Assembly: GCF_000237925.1 (NCBI RefSeq)
Contig: NC_031500.1
Coordinates: 16,889,753-16,953,752 of the forward strand
DNA length: 64,000 bases
Source of the DNA: Schistosoma mansoni
Lineage: Eukaryota > Platyhelminthes > Trematoda > Strigeidida > Schistosomatidae
Direction: 5' to 3'
Shown: in pieces, positions 1-13,069 of the stretch
Layout of the letters: each line of letters begins with the position of its first letter
Numbering within the stretch: the stretch's first letter is position 1
Translations under genes and position numbers: made by a program
Notes under the pieces: generated by a model
What the model was told of the DNA's origin: nothing
What the model saw: only the letters and a program-made list of their open reading frames with translations
Database searches by the model: none

Positions 1-518
1 TTTATCATCTATTTTTGTTTGTCTATCTATTTCCATTTTTTTTTCTTTTTTTTCTGGAAAAGAAAGTTTTACTGATGATAAAATAGTGTTGATAAGATAG
101 TTTTAATATAATTACTTGTGTTTCTCATCTTTATTATCCTAAATAGACGTTCTCATTATATATATGGCAAACATTACGGTCATTTAGCAGTATGAATACA
201 GTACACACACATATACGCATAAGGTAACCTTTCCTTATTAGCATCAACAATCTTAAATGTATGACTATTATTATAAGTGTTCACATGGTTTGTTTTCATT
301 TCATTCTTATTCAAATGAATGAAAAACAAATAGACTTCAATCAACTTACTGGTTTCATTTATTTATTTATTCATTACTACTATGCACAATTATAATTGTG
401 TTGACTTTTAATGGCGGAAAAAAAACAAAACTTTTATTGAATCTGTATATCTGTATGTATGTATGTATGTATGTATGTGTGTGTGATAGTTCAGTTTGTT
501 TATCAATTATATTTTCAT

Positions 519-746
519 TGTTGAAATCACGAGTCAATTGATGCTAGACCATCATGGAAAATTTGGAAGCACTGGACGGCCGTTTCGTCCTATCATGGGA
601 CTCCTCAGCGGCAGTGCGCATCCACGATCCCGCACTCATGAGATTCGAACCCAGAACCTACCAGTCTCGCGCCATAGCACTTAACCGATAGACCACTGAG
701 TCGGCCGGCATCCAACGGTGTTAATCTCTAACTTCAACTAATCCAC
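519..746 (-). repeat. Hammerhead SINE family A copy
   Basis: On the minus strand it has a head with gaacccagaacc/tctcgcgcc, a hammerhead core with CTGAGGA and GAAA, and the common tail ending at ggtctagc..caattgactc. Three extra bases lie between stem I and CTGAGGA, so the ribozyme is probably disturbed. Confidence 0.75.
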
Positions 747-1543
747 TGGTAAATGTATTTGAATGAGAATTTTGTTATACAGTAATGTAGTCGACAATGG
801 TAACGGATATCGCTATCAGCCACCGATGGAGGTGCTCGATTCTCGAGCACATGTACATTCGTGCGGGAACGTATCTGTCTGCGTCTTACTGGACGTAGAA
901 AAGACACTGCAGGGAAACCTTTTAGGGTCCTACTACTATATGTAGATTTGGTATTGTGTGAGTTTCTGACTCCCCAGATTCTTTGACTATATGAGGAGAC
1001 TATTGTTAAAGTGTCATTTACTAGTTGTTTAGTCCACAAAGTTTGCCTACATCCTGTTTCGTATCAGAATAATCACCGAATCGTTTTTAATTCGGAATAA
1101 GCATAGGGTATGTCTAAACAGAATATAAAAATACTCTGTTCGATGTTATTTATCAATAACAACAGTAAACTTACTCAACTAATTTGATTATTATATTGCT
1201 AGATAATAGACAGTAGTAGTATCCTATTTGAAACTTATCCCGGTTAGATGTACCTACTTGCTTCCAGCGTTGATGTTCATAATGAGGTTTCAACTCAGAT
1301 GACGAATCCAGATATCAATCATTTGGTACAAATAAATGTATTTGAATGAGAATTTCATTGTACTGTAATGTAGTCGACAATGGTAACGGATATTTGTTAT
1401 TTTTTAGTAAAATAACACAGGTTACTTACTTAAGTTTACTCTTTCACCTTGTCCCTTTCATTGGAGGAGGATGATAGGCTGCTGATCAGTACCAACACTA
1501 GTACAATCTTTATTTTGTGTTCTTAAAAAACACTTTCTTTTCT

Positions 1544-1960
1544 TTAGAGACTGACCAATTGCAGTCCTAACAAATCGATGGGAATATTCAAACAAACAAT
1601 ACTGAATGAATTTAAACTTCACCCTATCGCACAAACAAGTGGCTATCAGGACTCAGTGGCCAAGTGGATAACGCGATGGCGTTTGAAGCGAGGGTACTGG
1701 GTTCGAGTCCTAGAGTGAACATCAACTCTCAGATGCAGATATATCCATCTGACAAGTCCTAAATAGGGCGAAACTCGCGTCAAACTGGATTCCACTGCTA
1801 GCCACTATCCATCTCTGCTTACCATGCTTGTGAATTAAGGCTATATCGAGGCAATACGCACAGTATGCACATATGCCAATTAGAGACTGACCAGTTGCAG
1901 TCCTAACAAATCGATGGGAAGATTCAAACAAACAATACTGAATGAATTTCTTTTTTACGT
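1544..1960 (+). repeat. Hammerhead SINE family B (Smalpha-like), partial head-to-tail dimer
   Basis: The unit has a tRNA-like head (A-box near 1655, B-box ggttcgagtcc at about 1700), a hammerhead region at about 1749-1795 (core changed to CTGACAA) and a tail ending in caaacaatactgaatgaattt. The same tail also occurs before the head at 1547-1613, giving a repeat period of 336 bp (1547 to 1883). That equals about one published Smalpha unit. Confidence 0.8.
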
Positions 1961-2154
1961 TCATAATGATACAATAGTGATGGTAAATAACATTTTAGTC
2001 ATTACATGAAATATTCTTTTCTCTTCATTTTCTTCAAAATCTTCGATTAAGAATTTCCGTAAACACGCATATTTCTGCAACGATTAATAATTTTCAAAGT
2101 TGAGTTCACGAGTCGAGTGTGAGACAGTTATACAACTCAGACTATGAATGAAAG

Positions 2155-2430
2155 TTTGCGCAAGATCAAAGATTGATCGAAGTTTGACATTAACACTATT
2201 GGGTCCCAGTTCAGTGGTCTAGAGGTTAAGAGTTCGTGCGCAAGACCGAAAGTTCTGGGTTCGAGTCCCACATGCAGAATTGTGGGTGCGCACTGCTGAA
2301 GAGTCCCATAATAAGACGAAACGGTTATGCAATGCTTCCAGGTTTTCAGTGATGATCTAGCTTAGATTGGCTCATAAATTCAACTACAGAAATACTACAA
2401 TCTCTACAAATCCCCTAAATTGATAATTAA
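2155..2430 (+). repeat. Hammerhead SINE family A copy, diverged
   Basis: The head cagtggtctagaggttaag is at about 2212 and the B-box gggttcgagtccc at about 2258. The core CTGAAGA..GAAA is present but the cleavage triplet is lost. The tail ends in ctctacaaatcccc at about 2412. Confidence 0.7.
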
Positions 2431-3054
2431 TAATTTGTGTGAAATCTTGTCTTTTAACGTCTTTTATCCAATCAGTAACTATGATTTTGTTTATTGTAAG
2501 CACCTAAACTTTTACTCATTTTTATAAATATAAATATTGTGTCATTTATGATTGAAATCGGTTGTTTACAATTAGGATTTTTCCATGGTTTTTCTGGTAC
2601 ATTTATTTACTTAATTATTTGTGTTTGTTTTTTGTTTCATTGGTTTTCTCTCTCTTTCTCTCTGTGTTCTTTTTTGTAAAATCCTGGTCTTCTAGTCAAA
2701 AAATACGTTACTTTGAATACTGTGTTGATGAATATATGTGTTATACATTCAAGTTTTATTTATCTCTATGTAATGCCAATCTCACCTCTATTTGTTTAAA
2801 TCATTTGGATACTTATTAAATTTTGTAATTGATGTTTTGAAATTAAACTGTTCAGTTGAAATACGTGAAAATTAGGGGAATACATCCATCTGGGCTTAAA
2901 ATTTTCCAATATTATTTCAAAATCTGATACGTTACTTGTCTATTAACTTATCGATTTCTAATCTAAACTATGTTAGCACTTGTTATATTACTAAGTCGGA
3001 TTCATCTATAAATCGATAATCAGTAGTTGGTACCAAAGGAGACTTATTAATTTT

Positions 3055-3460
3055 TTTATGTAAACACATAAATATTGGTACAAAGAGACACCAGGTATAT
3101 ATGCGCCATACAAATCTCATTTGATTTGTTTCAGGGTTGTGATACTGCCCGAGTACCCAAACTGAAGCAGGTGGTTTTCTTAGGGGGCCACACCCAGAGC
3201 CTTTGACCTTAAGGTCTAGTCCACAAGGCAGTGAAGCATCGTGAGGAGATGCAGTTCCATGGTAGCCGGTGGCGAACAGTTGATTCATAAGCCATTTGTT
3301 CACTCGGGATACGAGAGTCCATGTGCACCGTTGGTTAGAAATCAGGGTTTTCCAACTCCTCTAGGTGGACTTTTTGTGTCCACCGACCCGGTTAAAGCTC
3401 CGGACATTCGCTTTTCGTCTTCTCAATCTCGTAAACAACACCCCCACCACGAGAAATAAA
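3055..3460 (-). repeat. Unclassified interspersed repeat, family C
   Basis: On the minus strand it ends at 3' with tggtaccaatatttatgtg-like sequence followed by an A-rich tail. The same sequence recurs in this window at 10410, 18480, 46570, 50649, 57485, 60525, 63345 and 63885. The A-rich 3' end suggests retrotransposition. No protein is recognised. Confidence 0.7.
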
Positions 3461-4004
3461 TAAAGGAGACTATGTTGGTGGAACGAGATGTTAATACTTA
3501 TAGTTCATTGTTGTTTTGTCATTCTTTGTTATTATAAGTAGTGGTACGATTTGAATCGATCAACTCTTGTATTAGAATCTATACAGAATTTTTCAACTTA
3601 TGTTTGAATGATTTTCATCATGAATTACTGATGTACGTTTAAGAACTGTTTGAAAACAATAAAATCATCGGTTAGTGTTTTCATTCTATTCTAGGTTATT
3701 TAGTCAATATGAAATCAAAACCTTAAGTGGATCCAATCTAGAACTATCTTACCTTTAATGCATTAAATACTACACTTTTAAATGGTTGAGTTGTACACTT
3801 CTATGGTTTACATATTGAATTTTATTTGTATTGAGATATAACACTATCTTTATTCATATGCATGATTTCTTCGAAATTTTTTTGAAAAAAATCGTCATCT
3901 CATCCATTTTATTTCTAAACCATTCAGTTCAGAGAGCCTAAAACACCTTTTGAATTTTCCTTTTGATCCATAAATCTTCATCTTCGTTTTACATTTCAAT
4001 AATC

Positions 4005-4180
4005 ATTGAATTCACGAGTCGATGTAAGCTAGACTACTATTGAAAACCTACAATCCCATCCTAGGAAAAATACAGCCATCCAGTGCTTTCAGGTTTTCAA
4101 TTGTGGTCTAGCTTACATCAACTTATGAATTCAACCAATAAACTCACTACAATCTCCTGAAACCCCCCCCCCATTCTAAT
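4005..4180. repeat. Family A foldback fragment
   Basis: It contains an inverted tail (gaattcacgagtcgatgtaa, gctagac) followed by the direct tail (gtctagcttacatcaactta, tgaattc) ending in ctcctgaaaccccc. The two arms pair into a hairpin. The head and ribozyme are absent. Confidence 0.65.
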
Positions 4181-5499
4181 AATTTCATTAATCAACAACT
4201 CTTTTTTTCCTCTCAGTATTTCACGTCTGAAAATCAGTTTGTTGTTTTTTTCTTTTAATTTCTCTCCATAAACTATACAATCCTTACTCTAAAAAAAAAT
4301 GATTCGGACTCATTTCATCGATAAATATATATATGTATATGAATGAAATGTCTCTATGTCTATTAAATGACGCCTATTACCTTTAAAATAAATTGTCTCA
4401 TTGAATAAATACTGATCTTATATGTATATGAAAGACATCGTTTGTTTTTTTTTTCATGAACTGTAGGAAAAAGTAATGAATAAGTACAGTTTCCAAGAGA
4501 AAAAAAAGTGGAACAACGGCAGTAATCCTACTAATAATAGTAATAATCATAATGAAGAAATGAGGGCGTATACAAAGTTCTCTCTCCTTTTTTCCCCCAT
4601 AAAATTCAAATCATGTCCTCTCTCTCTCTTTATTTCTCTGTAACAGGAACTAGTCTATGTTTAGAGAATTTTAAGTTCCTTTTCTCCATTTCAAAACTAC
4701 TGTCGTTGTTGTTGTCGATGGTGATTTCTCTTTTTTTTTTCTAAAAACAAAAAAAATTTGAAACACTGAACAACGTTTACACTATCATTATAGGTTATTT
4801 AGAAAGTACAACTAATGGAATATGTTCATGAAAGAAGGAAATAGGGAATGAGTGATTGAATGACTGAAATGATTTTCATAATTCATTAAATTTATTGTTG
4901 ATCATAAATCTCGGTATTTGCTATTATTAGTAGTAAGAATAATAGTAACAGTACTCCTCCTCCTCCTCCTACTACTACTACTACTACTACTACTACTAAT
5001 AATAATAATAATAATAATAATAATGTTAATGATACTGTCATAAGTGTAAGGATGGCTCGTTGGTAAACTCTAGGAAGCCCTCAATAAGCCCAGAAAGAGC
5101 TGAAGACATTCCATCCAATCACCACTAGCGGGATATTCTAGAATGTCAACGTGTAGCTTCTTTATTGGATGGATAAGAATGACCCCTTATGTGCTTATTG
5201 ATTGTCCAAAATGATGATTTACTCTCAGTCAAAAACTATAAATACATGAGATTTCTGTACTATATTTTGACATTGTTTTGGGGAATAAACTTCCTACTTA
5301 CTAGTTTTCTGTTTTCTCTCTTGTGACGTTGCGGGTTCGATCGTTCAAGTAATCTAGTAGTACGCGGCATAGTAAGAATCAAAGCTCTAGATATAACAAT
5401 AAGCAACCATAAATGACTTGAATTTCGATTAATGAAAAAAAATCTGCAAATAAATTAGCCTATTTGTTTCATTTTTATTCTTAACTTCTTAGTAATTAT

Positions 5500-5645
5500 T
5501 GAGACTGGTAGGTCCTGGGTTTGAATCTCGCGAGGCGGGATCGTGGATGCGCACTGTTGAGAAGTCTCTCAATAGGACGAAACTATCATCCAGTGCTTCC
5601 AGGTTTTCCATGATGGTCTAGCTTCAATTGACTCATGATTTCAAT
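5500..5645 (+). repeat. Family A copy, 5'-truncated
   Basis: It begins in the head (tgagactggtaggtcctggg), carries a degenerate core (TTGAGAA) and ends with the ccatgatggtctagcttc tail. Confidence 0.65.
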
Positions 5646-6274
5646 GATATGTAAAAAGCAAAGCAAAAGAAAACAATTAATTATACATTCTTAATAGTTA
5701 TGGAATAAATGTAGAGTATTTTCTCGCTTCTAGCATTGTGACACTCTTTAGCATCGTAACTAGTGGTCAGAATCTTTGGCTCAAAATCTCTTACAATGGC
5801 AAAAGTACATTTATTCATTGTCTTCGTCTTGAATGTTATCTTCGATGCTTAATCTTTCACAATAACCATTAATATTGTGAATACCTTTACTATTTATGGA
5901 TTTGGCCTGACAATTTTATTTCTCTGTGCTGATGAAGTATGGGAACTTGAACTGATGTTCATAAGTACAAAGTTCTATGTTGTGACTGACTAACTAATCT
6001 CTTTTTTAATTACGATTTGACGATATATTTTAAATAGTAGCTAGCTATGGAGTCGATGGTGCTTGTTTTATCCTATTTAGTTAGGATTTATCTATTATGA
6101 TACGGATTTAAAAGTGTAGGATAAATTAAACATTCTTATTTCCATCGCTATTCCTAGGGAGCATTGATAGCTGTTGCCTTAAATGTTATCAAGATGTGTT
6201 TATGGGTAACACAGTCAGTATATGACGCTTTATATTATGTTCACTTTGTCTTACTTGGTTTACTTTACCATGGT

Positions 6275-6850
6275 ATCAGTGATTTAGTGGTTAAGGCAAT
6301 GAATTTTGACTACTAAGTCTCAAGTTTAGACTGCGCTTTCCCTACATAGGTTTAAACAACCGGATAGTAACAGTAGCCTTCACAAACAGAGTGTGGCTCC
6401 TACTCAAGTATCTGGTAAATGAGTTGAGAAAAGCAATGCTATCATCATATATTTATGACGAATTGGCTGAATTTATAATTGTGAATTATTGAATTGATTA
6501 GTAACGGTCTGTAATTTTCTGCTATTTACATTGATGACTACAATTTATCAGTCTGCTGCTATATATACATTCTCAGTAGATTATCTTTATAGAACGTTAT
6601 ATAACAAGTCTTATTATATTTGTTACTTGGCTATTAATGGAACCTAGGACGCATCTTTCGTCATATTTGGAATGCTTGAACTCATCGGCCTAATAAACAA
6701 TATGTTGGGCATTCTAAAAAATAGTCACAGGTTTAATTCTCCCCGTGGACGCTAACACAGATTCAGTTGCATACAACCGACGAGTCTCAAATAAGACAAA
6801 AAGCTCATGTTGGATTTCGCTGTTAGATATATACCAAATATATCTAATTG
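6275..6850 (+). repeat. Two old tRNA-derived SINE remnants
   Basis: The first (about 6275-6420) has a head-like gtgatttagtggttaaggca. The second (about 6670-6850) has a family B-like body with CGACGAG and a decayed GAAA. Both are strongly diverged. Confidence 0.4.
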
Positions 6851-7031
6851 AGTATTTCAAAAGCATTTTATTTTATTTTATCTTTTTAACGAAATTAATA
6901 TTGTTAGTGTGAATTTGAACCAGTTCTTATATTCAGTTTCCCTCATTTCAACACATTCTGTCGATGATATAGGGATCCCATCATTGATCAAGTATTTCTA
7001 CAGTCGTTGTCATCACAGTTGTTGTTAATAT

Positions 7032-7358
7032 CAGTCAGTCAGTCAGCTACAACGTAGGACCAGGCACACATATGCATCGGTGGAAGTTGCCATACCTTGT
7101 TAGCACAACAAGATGAACACCGGATTCATAGAAGTAGTTGATTTAGTGGTGGTAATATATAAAAGATAGTTTGTATATAAGGATATAGTATAGGAAGGAA
7201 GAACGTTATGAAGCAATTTTAATCTTAAGGTTTAAGGGAAGATAAAGAGTGTATACACCTACGTCATTGTGATCAATTCTGAGCCATGTCACCTACAGTC
7301 TCCAACCATTGGTTACGATATTCACGCGGACCCCAACCAGGTAGTCTGCATCTGCTAA
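7032..7358 (-). mobile_element. 5'-truncated LINE 3' end with 12-bp target-site duplication
   Basis: It is flanked by the exact direct repeat tgttgttaatat (7020-7031 and 7359-7370). The minus strand encodes the tail of a non-LTR reverse transcriptase polyprotein (WLETxGDMAQN-like) and its 3' UTR, and ends in a (GACT)n tail seen as cagtcagtcagtc. A twin insertion is at 15861. Confidence 0.75.
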
Positions 7359-8274
7359 TGTTGTTAATATAGTACCTATAGTTAACTGATACAATTACAA
7401 TCTGCACATTTTTCATCCATACCATAATTGTACTCTTTAGTGTTCCATTTACTGAGAAAACTTCACATTATTGATTCCATCGTTGAATTGATTTATGAGT
7501 ACTGACTTACTGGGTTATCTATGCATCATACACTGATTTGTACGTATACAAGTCATACATATGGTGGGCATATATATGTATATATGCATATGTGTTGGTA
7601 TACATTGATTGTTTCCATTAAGGTTTTGAAATTAATTGTAAGTTTTGATGTTACATATTTGTGTATTTAGTTATTTTTTTCTTCTTTATCTTAGTCCACT
7701 ATTCCTTCCGATTTCTGTATGTCTCTTACTTACTTACTTACCTACCTACCTACCATCTCTCTCTTCTTCCTCCTTCTTCTTTATCTCTGTCTATTTTTCT
7801 TTAGAAATCTTTTTATTTGTCCTAATCTGTGCTACATTGTCTGAAATAGTAATGGTATTATTATGATTGTTCTGTTTTCATGTTGAAAAGGTATGTTTTC
7901 TTTTATATGTATTTCTCATGGTAACCATTATTCATCCATATAACAACAGTTTACATATGTTATGTTGTAAAATGACGTCCATAATGTAGGACTCATTAAT
8001 GTGTAGAAATGTGCATATTGTAAATAGTTTTATTTTCGGATTGATATCATTTCAAGTAGTAGTGAAAATCTGAACTCGATGGGAAACTATTTCGTCATAG
8101 CATTACGGAATTGCTCAACAATGTGCACTCCCACATCTCTTCCAAGTATAGAACTTGGAATCAGTGATTTTCTAAACTAGTGTATTATTTTTTTACATTA
8201 CTGAATGGAAATTCAATTAATGATTAGTTGACGGTATAACAACCATTCAGTGTTATTAATGCTTGTTTTGTAGT

Positions 8275-8710
8275 ATTGGTTGATATGTTAAGCTCATGTG
8301 CCTTATTCTGACTTCTGGACAAGTCAATTCACCTGTCCATCATGAGCCGTGTTTTCACTTCGTTAATTATTCACTTATTAACCCTGGCCATTTTCATATG
8401 AGCGTAGTTGTGTGTACACTTCTTATCCTATTCATCACATGTCTGTCATTTATTCTTGTCTGACTATAAATATTGATTAACGCTTGATTACAGTGAGTTA
8501 ACTTACCCACCATCTCCAATGCATGTCATCTATGTTTCGCTCGCTGATATTTACTCATGTGCTTATAACTTTCTGGCCTTCGTCATTTGTCAATAAAACT
8601 GTAGTTGCCGCTTCTCTTTGCCTTCTGATTTTAATGCACCGTTAAGATTTGTATTATAACGGTTAATCGAGGTGAACGATTAGCGAAACACGGCACTACA
8701 GTTTACTTAA
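8275..8710 (+). mobile_element. Solo LTR fossil, Ty3/Gypsy-related
   Basis: The sequence from about 8560 (gctgatatttactcatgtgc to the cacggcactacag end near 8700) resembles the 3' LTR at about 40130-40475, including an actgtagttgccg segment, caataaa and the terminal part. No internal region flanks it. It is a decayed solo LTR and old. Confidence 0.5.
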
Positions 8711-10409
8711 GATTTTTATACTGTAACAAAATAACCGACCCATACCATATCGTTTTTAATAGTACTATAAATCTTATCAATCAATGATGGAAACTATCGA
8801 CAAAAATCTTGAAAATCAAATTATAGATCTCATTTATTTTGAAAAATTACAAAAAAAAATGTATCATTTGTGATCAGAATGAAAACTGATTATTGGAAAT
8901 ACTAGATCTTAAGTGCAATGATTCCAAGAAAGTGGATTATTCTTTGTTGTTGTTCTTGGTTTCCTGTATATTTACTTTACATTCATAGCTCATTTTACTA
9001 TCTTTATTCTTGTTGTACATATGGATATCGTTATCCCATAATGACACTTTCAACTAACTTATTACTGTACAGGATTCTACGTCGTTTATGAATGTCTATT
9101 TGTTTCTAGTTGATTATTTTGTTATCTTTATTCCACCTCCCTCCCCCTCCCTCCTTCCCTCACCTTCTCTTTCTCTCTCAATGTTCTCATACAATAAAAT
9201 AGTTACCCTTCCTTTTTTTGATACTCATGCTTCATGATAAATAAAGGAGTTTAAGCAAATCTTAAAACTTATATACACATATTTTTATATATTACAAAGT
9301 TATCATTGTGTATACAATTGAATTTTACTCATTCTATCTCTTTCCTTTCTTTGCTGTTTTATTATTTTCCACTATTTGTTCACTTCGTTTCTTTCTGTTC
9401 TACTCTTCATTCATTCATCCATCTATCTATCTATTTTCCGTCTTTTCCGACGTTATACTGTTATTACATTTTCATATAAAGTGAAAATCAGTCAACAAAT
9501 ATGCATATATGTATATATATATTGTTGCTATGACTTCACGTTTTTATCTTCTTTACTATGCAATTAGTTTAGTTTATAATGCAAAACAAGTTAATGCAAT
9601 AAAGACAAAATAAACACTACCTTCGGCAGGATTGATTTCTGTCTATCTTCCCTATTCTCTGTTTCTGTTTTTTTTTCTCTCTGGTAATGTCTTCCTTCTA
9701 CCTGCCCATATATATATATATATATATAGCCATATTATATATGTATTACTACTAGTAGTAATTATTAAAGACATTGACACGTTTTTATTCGCTTCTTTCA
9801 TTTTCTTCATCTTTTCATCTCTATGTAGTAGTTTTTTTTCTTTCTTTCGGTATTGATCTGTGTTCTTTTTCTTTTTTAGTCACACACTTTCTTGTTCTTC
9901 TTTATGCTCCACCTTCTTTCATTATTATTTATACTTGTTGAATAAATGACTGTTGTTTGATGTTGATATGTTGATGGGAATAAGCAATGAAATGGTATAG
10001 TATTTATTATTTGTCATTATAGATAACTACTGTTCAATAATATTGTCATTTTGATATGCAAAAAAAGGTATTCAATAATCCCTTTTTGTTCTGTTGAGCA
10101 GAACCGTATATCTATAGAGAGGGGGGGGGGATGAAAAAAAGAGATTATGTATATATAACCGGTTTTAAAATAAATATTAATACCGTAAACGAGAAAATTC
10201 ATTTCTTATCCGCCTACTTCTTAACTTGTTTTAAGACAAACTACTAGTTGTTATTACTTAGTCAAGTGTTAAAATAACTTTTTATAAGACAAATATTGAT
10301 AAATGATTAGTATTAACTTGGATAAATGACACAATACGTTATTATTACTATATATGAATCCAAGGGTAAGCAAAAATGGGTTAATGCACACGATACTCCG
10401 TTTTTTTGT

Positions 10410-10631
10410 TATCCAAAATGCCCTGGTACGGCCGAGGGTGGGGAGAGTCCGCTCTCCCTCTCCAAATGCTCTCATATGGCCACGCGTATATAGCCTCTGC
10501 CACAGAAGTCCTACTCACTGCCTTCTCGTGGCACTACTGTTGTTTACCTAATTGAGAGAACGAAAAGCGAATGTCCGACGCTCTAACCGGGTCGGTGGAC
10601 ACGGTATGTTCACCTAGAGGAGTTTTTTTTT

Positions 10632-10665
<34 letters not shown>

Positions 10666-10779
10666 TTTAATTTTTTTTTTTTTTACTTTTTTTTTTATTT
10701 ATTTTTTTTTTTTTATCCTTTTCTTTTTCACTCTTTTTTTTTTTGGTATTTTGTTTTTTTCTTTTTTTTATTTTTTTTT

Positions 10780-10821
<42 letters not shown>

Positions 10822-10975
10822 TTTTTTTGTTTTTTTTTTACTTTTTTTTTTTATCTTTTTTCGTTCTTTTTTGTTTTTGTTTTTTTTTGTTTTTATTATT
10901 TTTTTTTCTTTTTTTTTTTTATTTTTCTTTTTCGGCTTTTTCCAATTATTAATAGGCATATTCTTCATATAACGG
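10410..10975 (+). repeat. Family C 5' fragment running into a 300-bp poly-T block
   Basis: Family C sequence (gtccgctctccctctc, ctcatatggccacgcg) runs to about 10620. It is replaced by almost pure T with scattered single C, A or G to about 10930. Open frames here are poly-Phe or poly-Lys artefacts. Confidence 0.8.
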
Positions 10976-11014
10976 GAAGATGAACAGACGTGCCTCAGCT
11001 TAATCGCTGCGGTC

Positions 11015-11080
11015 AATTGATTCATGATTTCAACTATATAAAATTACTAAAATCTCCACCAACCCCCCCTTCTGATATTG
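11015..11080 (+). repeat. Family A tail fragment
   Basis: The sequence ttgattcatgatttcaact followed by aaatctccacc and ccccccttctgat is the shared 3' terminus of family A. Confidence 0.6.
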
Positions 11081-11554
11081 TTTTCTTAGTTAAATAAATA
11101 TATACAATACATGTAGGAAATTGTAAAAAAATCTCTTTTTTTGTTGTTTTAGACTGAAATTCAGTAGACATTTTTAGAATTTTTTTATTTTTTTATATGA
11201 CAACAAGGAACAATTGAAGGGAAACATGAAATTTTTTTAGGAAATTATTTAAGTTTAAGATAGAAATGACTAGAATATTCCAGAAACTAAGTCTGATTTG
11301 ATTGATTCAACTGGCAGTTATTATACTCTCTTTTTTTAAAATTTTTTTCATTTGTTGTTTCTTAGGGAAACAAGTGTATTTTAACTGATTTATTTGGGTT
11401 TTTCAACAAAATGATAATTTACTTTTTCTTTTTCTTTTTTCTGTGGTTATTTCCTGTTATTATACATGTTCATCTCTCCCTTTGTGAATGTGTATGTGTG
11501 TATGTTTGTATTCATGTTTTGTTTCATTTTTGTATTGTTTATTTGATACTTCTC

Positions 11555-11720
11555 ATTTCACCAGCTAGGGGATATCTGAACTCAGTAGATGATGAAATAA
11601 CGTTTAAAGAGAACGTTACTTTGTTTGAGTCCCGGCTGAATCCAGCTGACGAGTCCTGAATAGGATGAAACACGCATCTTGGATTCCATTGCTAGCCACG
11701 ATCTATCTTTGCTTTTTCAT
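11555..11720 (+). repeat. Family B (Smalpha-like) copy with ribozyme
   Basis: The remnant head (gatatctgaactcagtagat), the ribozyme at 11639-11685 and ccattgctagccacgatcta are present. It is truncated after about 11715. Confidence 0.7.
11639..11685 (+). ncRNA. Hammerhead ribozyme core, family B (Smalpha-like)
   Basis: Stem I is AATCCAG/TTGGATT (seven pairs, one wobble). CTGACGA (11646-11652) and GAAA (11667-11670) are present. The stem II closing pair next to the core is a G-T wobble and the cleavage triplet is ATC. The sequence after the cut (ttggattccattgctagcc) matches the Smalpha ribozyme pattern. Activity is uncertain. Confidence 0.6.
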
Positions 11721-12159
11721 GTTTTGTTCTTTATTGTTTTCTACTCAGTCATTTTTGTATGTTCCTGTAAATAACGGTATGTTCATTGTTTTCTCTTTTT
11801 TTTCCCCGATTTGTCTACATTCATTCAAATTAATTGGTGACAGTAATGTAAATACGTCTTAATCTGTTGATTTTCTTTTCTTAATTTCCGACATGTAAAG
11901 TTTGTTTGTTCTTATGGTGAACGGATTTTTTGTGTGTGTGTGTGTTTGATTTACTTATGTTAAGCAATGGTAAATAAGTAAATATTCTTGTTATAAATTA
12001 AGTTAAATTTCATTCTATTACGATAAGAATTCATTGAATATAGATAGTTCAGATCAATTTTGTTAATTCTCGACTATTAAATTAATTAATTCACTCATAT
12101 AATGGTTGTTCCAATCTTTCTTTATTAAAGTGAAAGGACTGCAATCGATCAGTTCGAAG

Positions 12160-12345
12160 CTATCTGAACGCAGTAGCTAAGTGCATAGGAATTTAGATGT
12201 TTAAAGCGAAAGATACTAAGTTCATGTCGCTGTATGAATATCAACACTGAGTCCCAGCCACATTCAACTGATGAGTTTTGAATAGAATAAAACTCACGTC
12301 CTGGACCCCACTGTTAATCACTATCGAACTCTGTTTAAATATTGA
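12160..12345 (+). repeat. Family B copy, diverged
   Basis: The head gctatctgaacgcagtagct is followed by a decayed core (CTGATGAG kept, GAAA lost) and tggaccccactgttaatca. Confidence 0.6.
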
Positions 12346-12483
12346 GTAAATAGCCTATTCAATTTAAACATACCCTGTTAGTATTATTTATTAGTTCACA
12401 TGTAATCGGTGAATACAGTTCATAAGGATCATCATCCTGTTGATTTTGTAGTTAGTTAGTTTTCTGGAATTCTCAATAATCAG

Positions 12484-12900
12484 AAGGGGTTTTGTGGAGA
12501 TATTAGTTATTTTCATAGTTGAATTCATGAGTCAATTGAAGCTAGATCACCATGGAAAACCTGGAAGCACTAAACGGCCGTTTCGTTCTATTGTGGGACT
12601 CCTCAGCAGTACTCATCCACGGTGATAGTCTAGCTTCAATTAACTCATGAATTCAACCATAAAATTACTAAAATCTCCACAAAACCCTTTTATGATGATA
12701 ATCATATGCTCAATAGTAACTGGCTTCAAGAGGTATTCATTGGAGTTCTAGTAAGAAGCAGTAACCAAAGGAGTTCAACCGCGTCTGTTGTGAGATAGTA
12801 ACTCACTGAAGACAATGGTGAACGGTTGCTCAACTTCGTGTTTTAGTTGAAGTTAGGCATTAACACCGTTGGATGTCGGCCGGATCAGTGGTCTAGGGGG
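12484..12900 (+). repeat. Family A composite: foldback plus start of a second unit
   Basis: The left arm (agaaggggttttgtgg..gagtcaattgaagctag) is the inverted tail plus inverted ribozyme. It is followed by the direct tail ending ctccacaaaaccc (12680). A second unit starts directly (atcatatgctcaatag..gagttctagtaagaagcagt) and reaches the head before stopping near 12900. Confidence 0.7.
12567..12612 (-). ncRNA. Hammerhead ribozyme core, family A, near intact
   Basis: On the minus strand the core CTGAGGA and GAAA are present, stem II pairs, and stem III is CGGCCG. The cleavage triplet is GTT rather than GTC, and stem I has two wobble pairs. Activity is plausible but weaker. It sits inside the foldback part of a composite element. 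Confidence 0.6.
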
Positions 12901-13069
12901 TATACAGGACAAGATGTGAACTACATGTGGATAAATTCGAACACTTCACTTCTACCCGAAGTTTGTGCTGATGATGTCGTTCAGAAGGACGATGGAAGCT
13001 GCACAACAAAACCATCCAGCTCAGAGAACAAAACTCTATCAAAAAATGATTTATATTGACACCATGAAT

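Noticed and set aside
3241-3459. Short frames in family C copies
   Set aside because: They differ between copies and strands; the repeat shows no consistent protein.
10571-11025. Poly-Phe and poly-Lys open frames
   Set aside because: They arise from the T-rich block and are not proteins.
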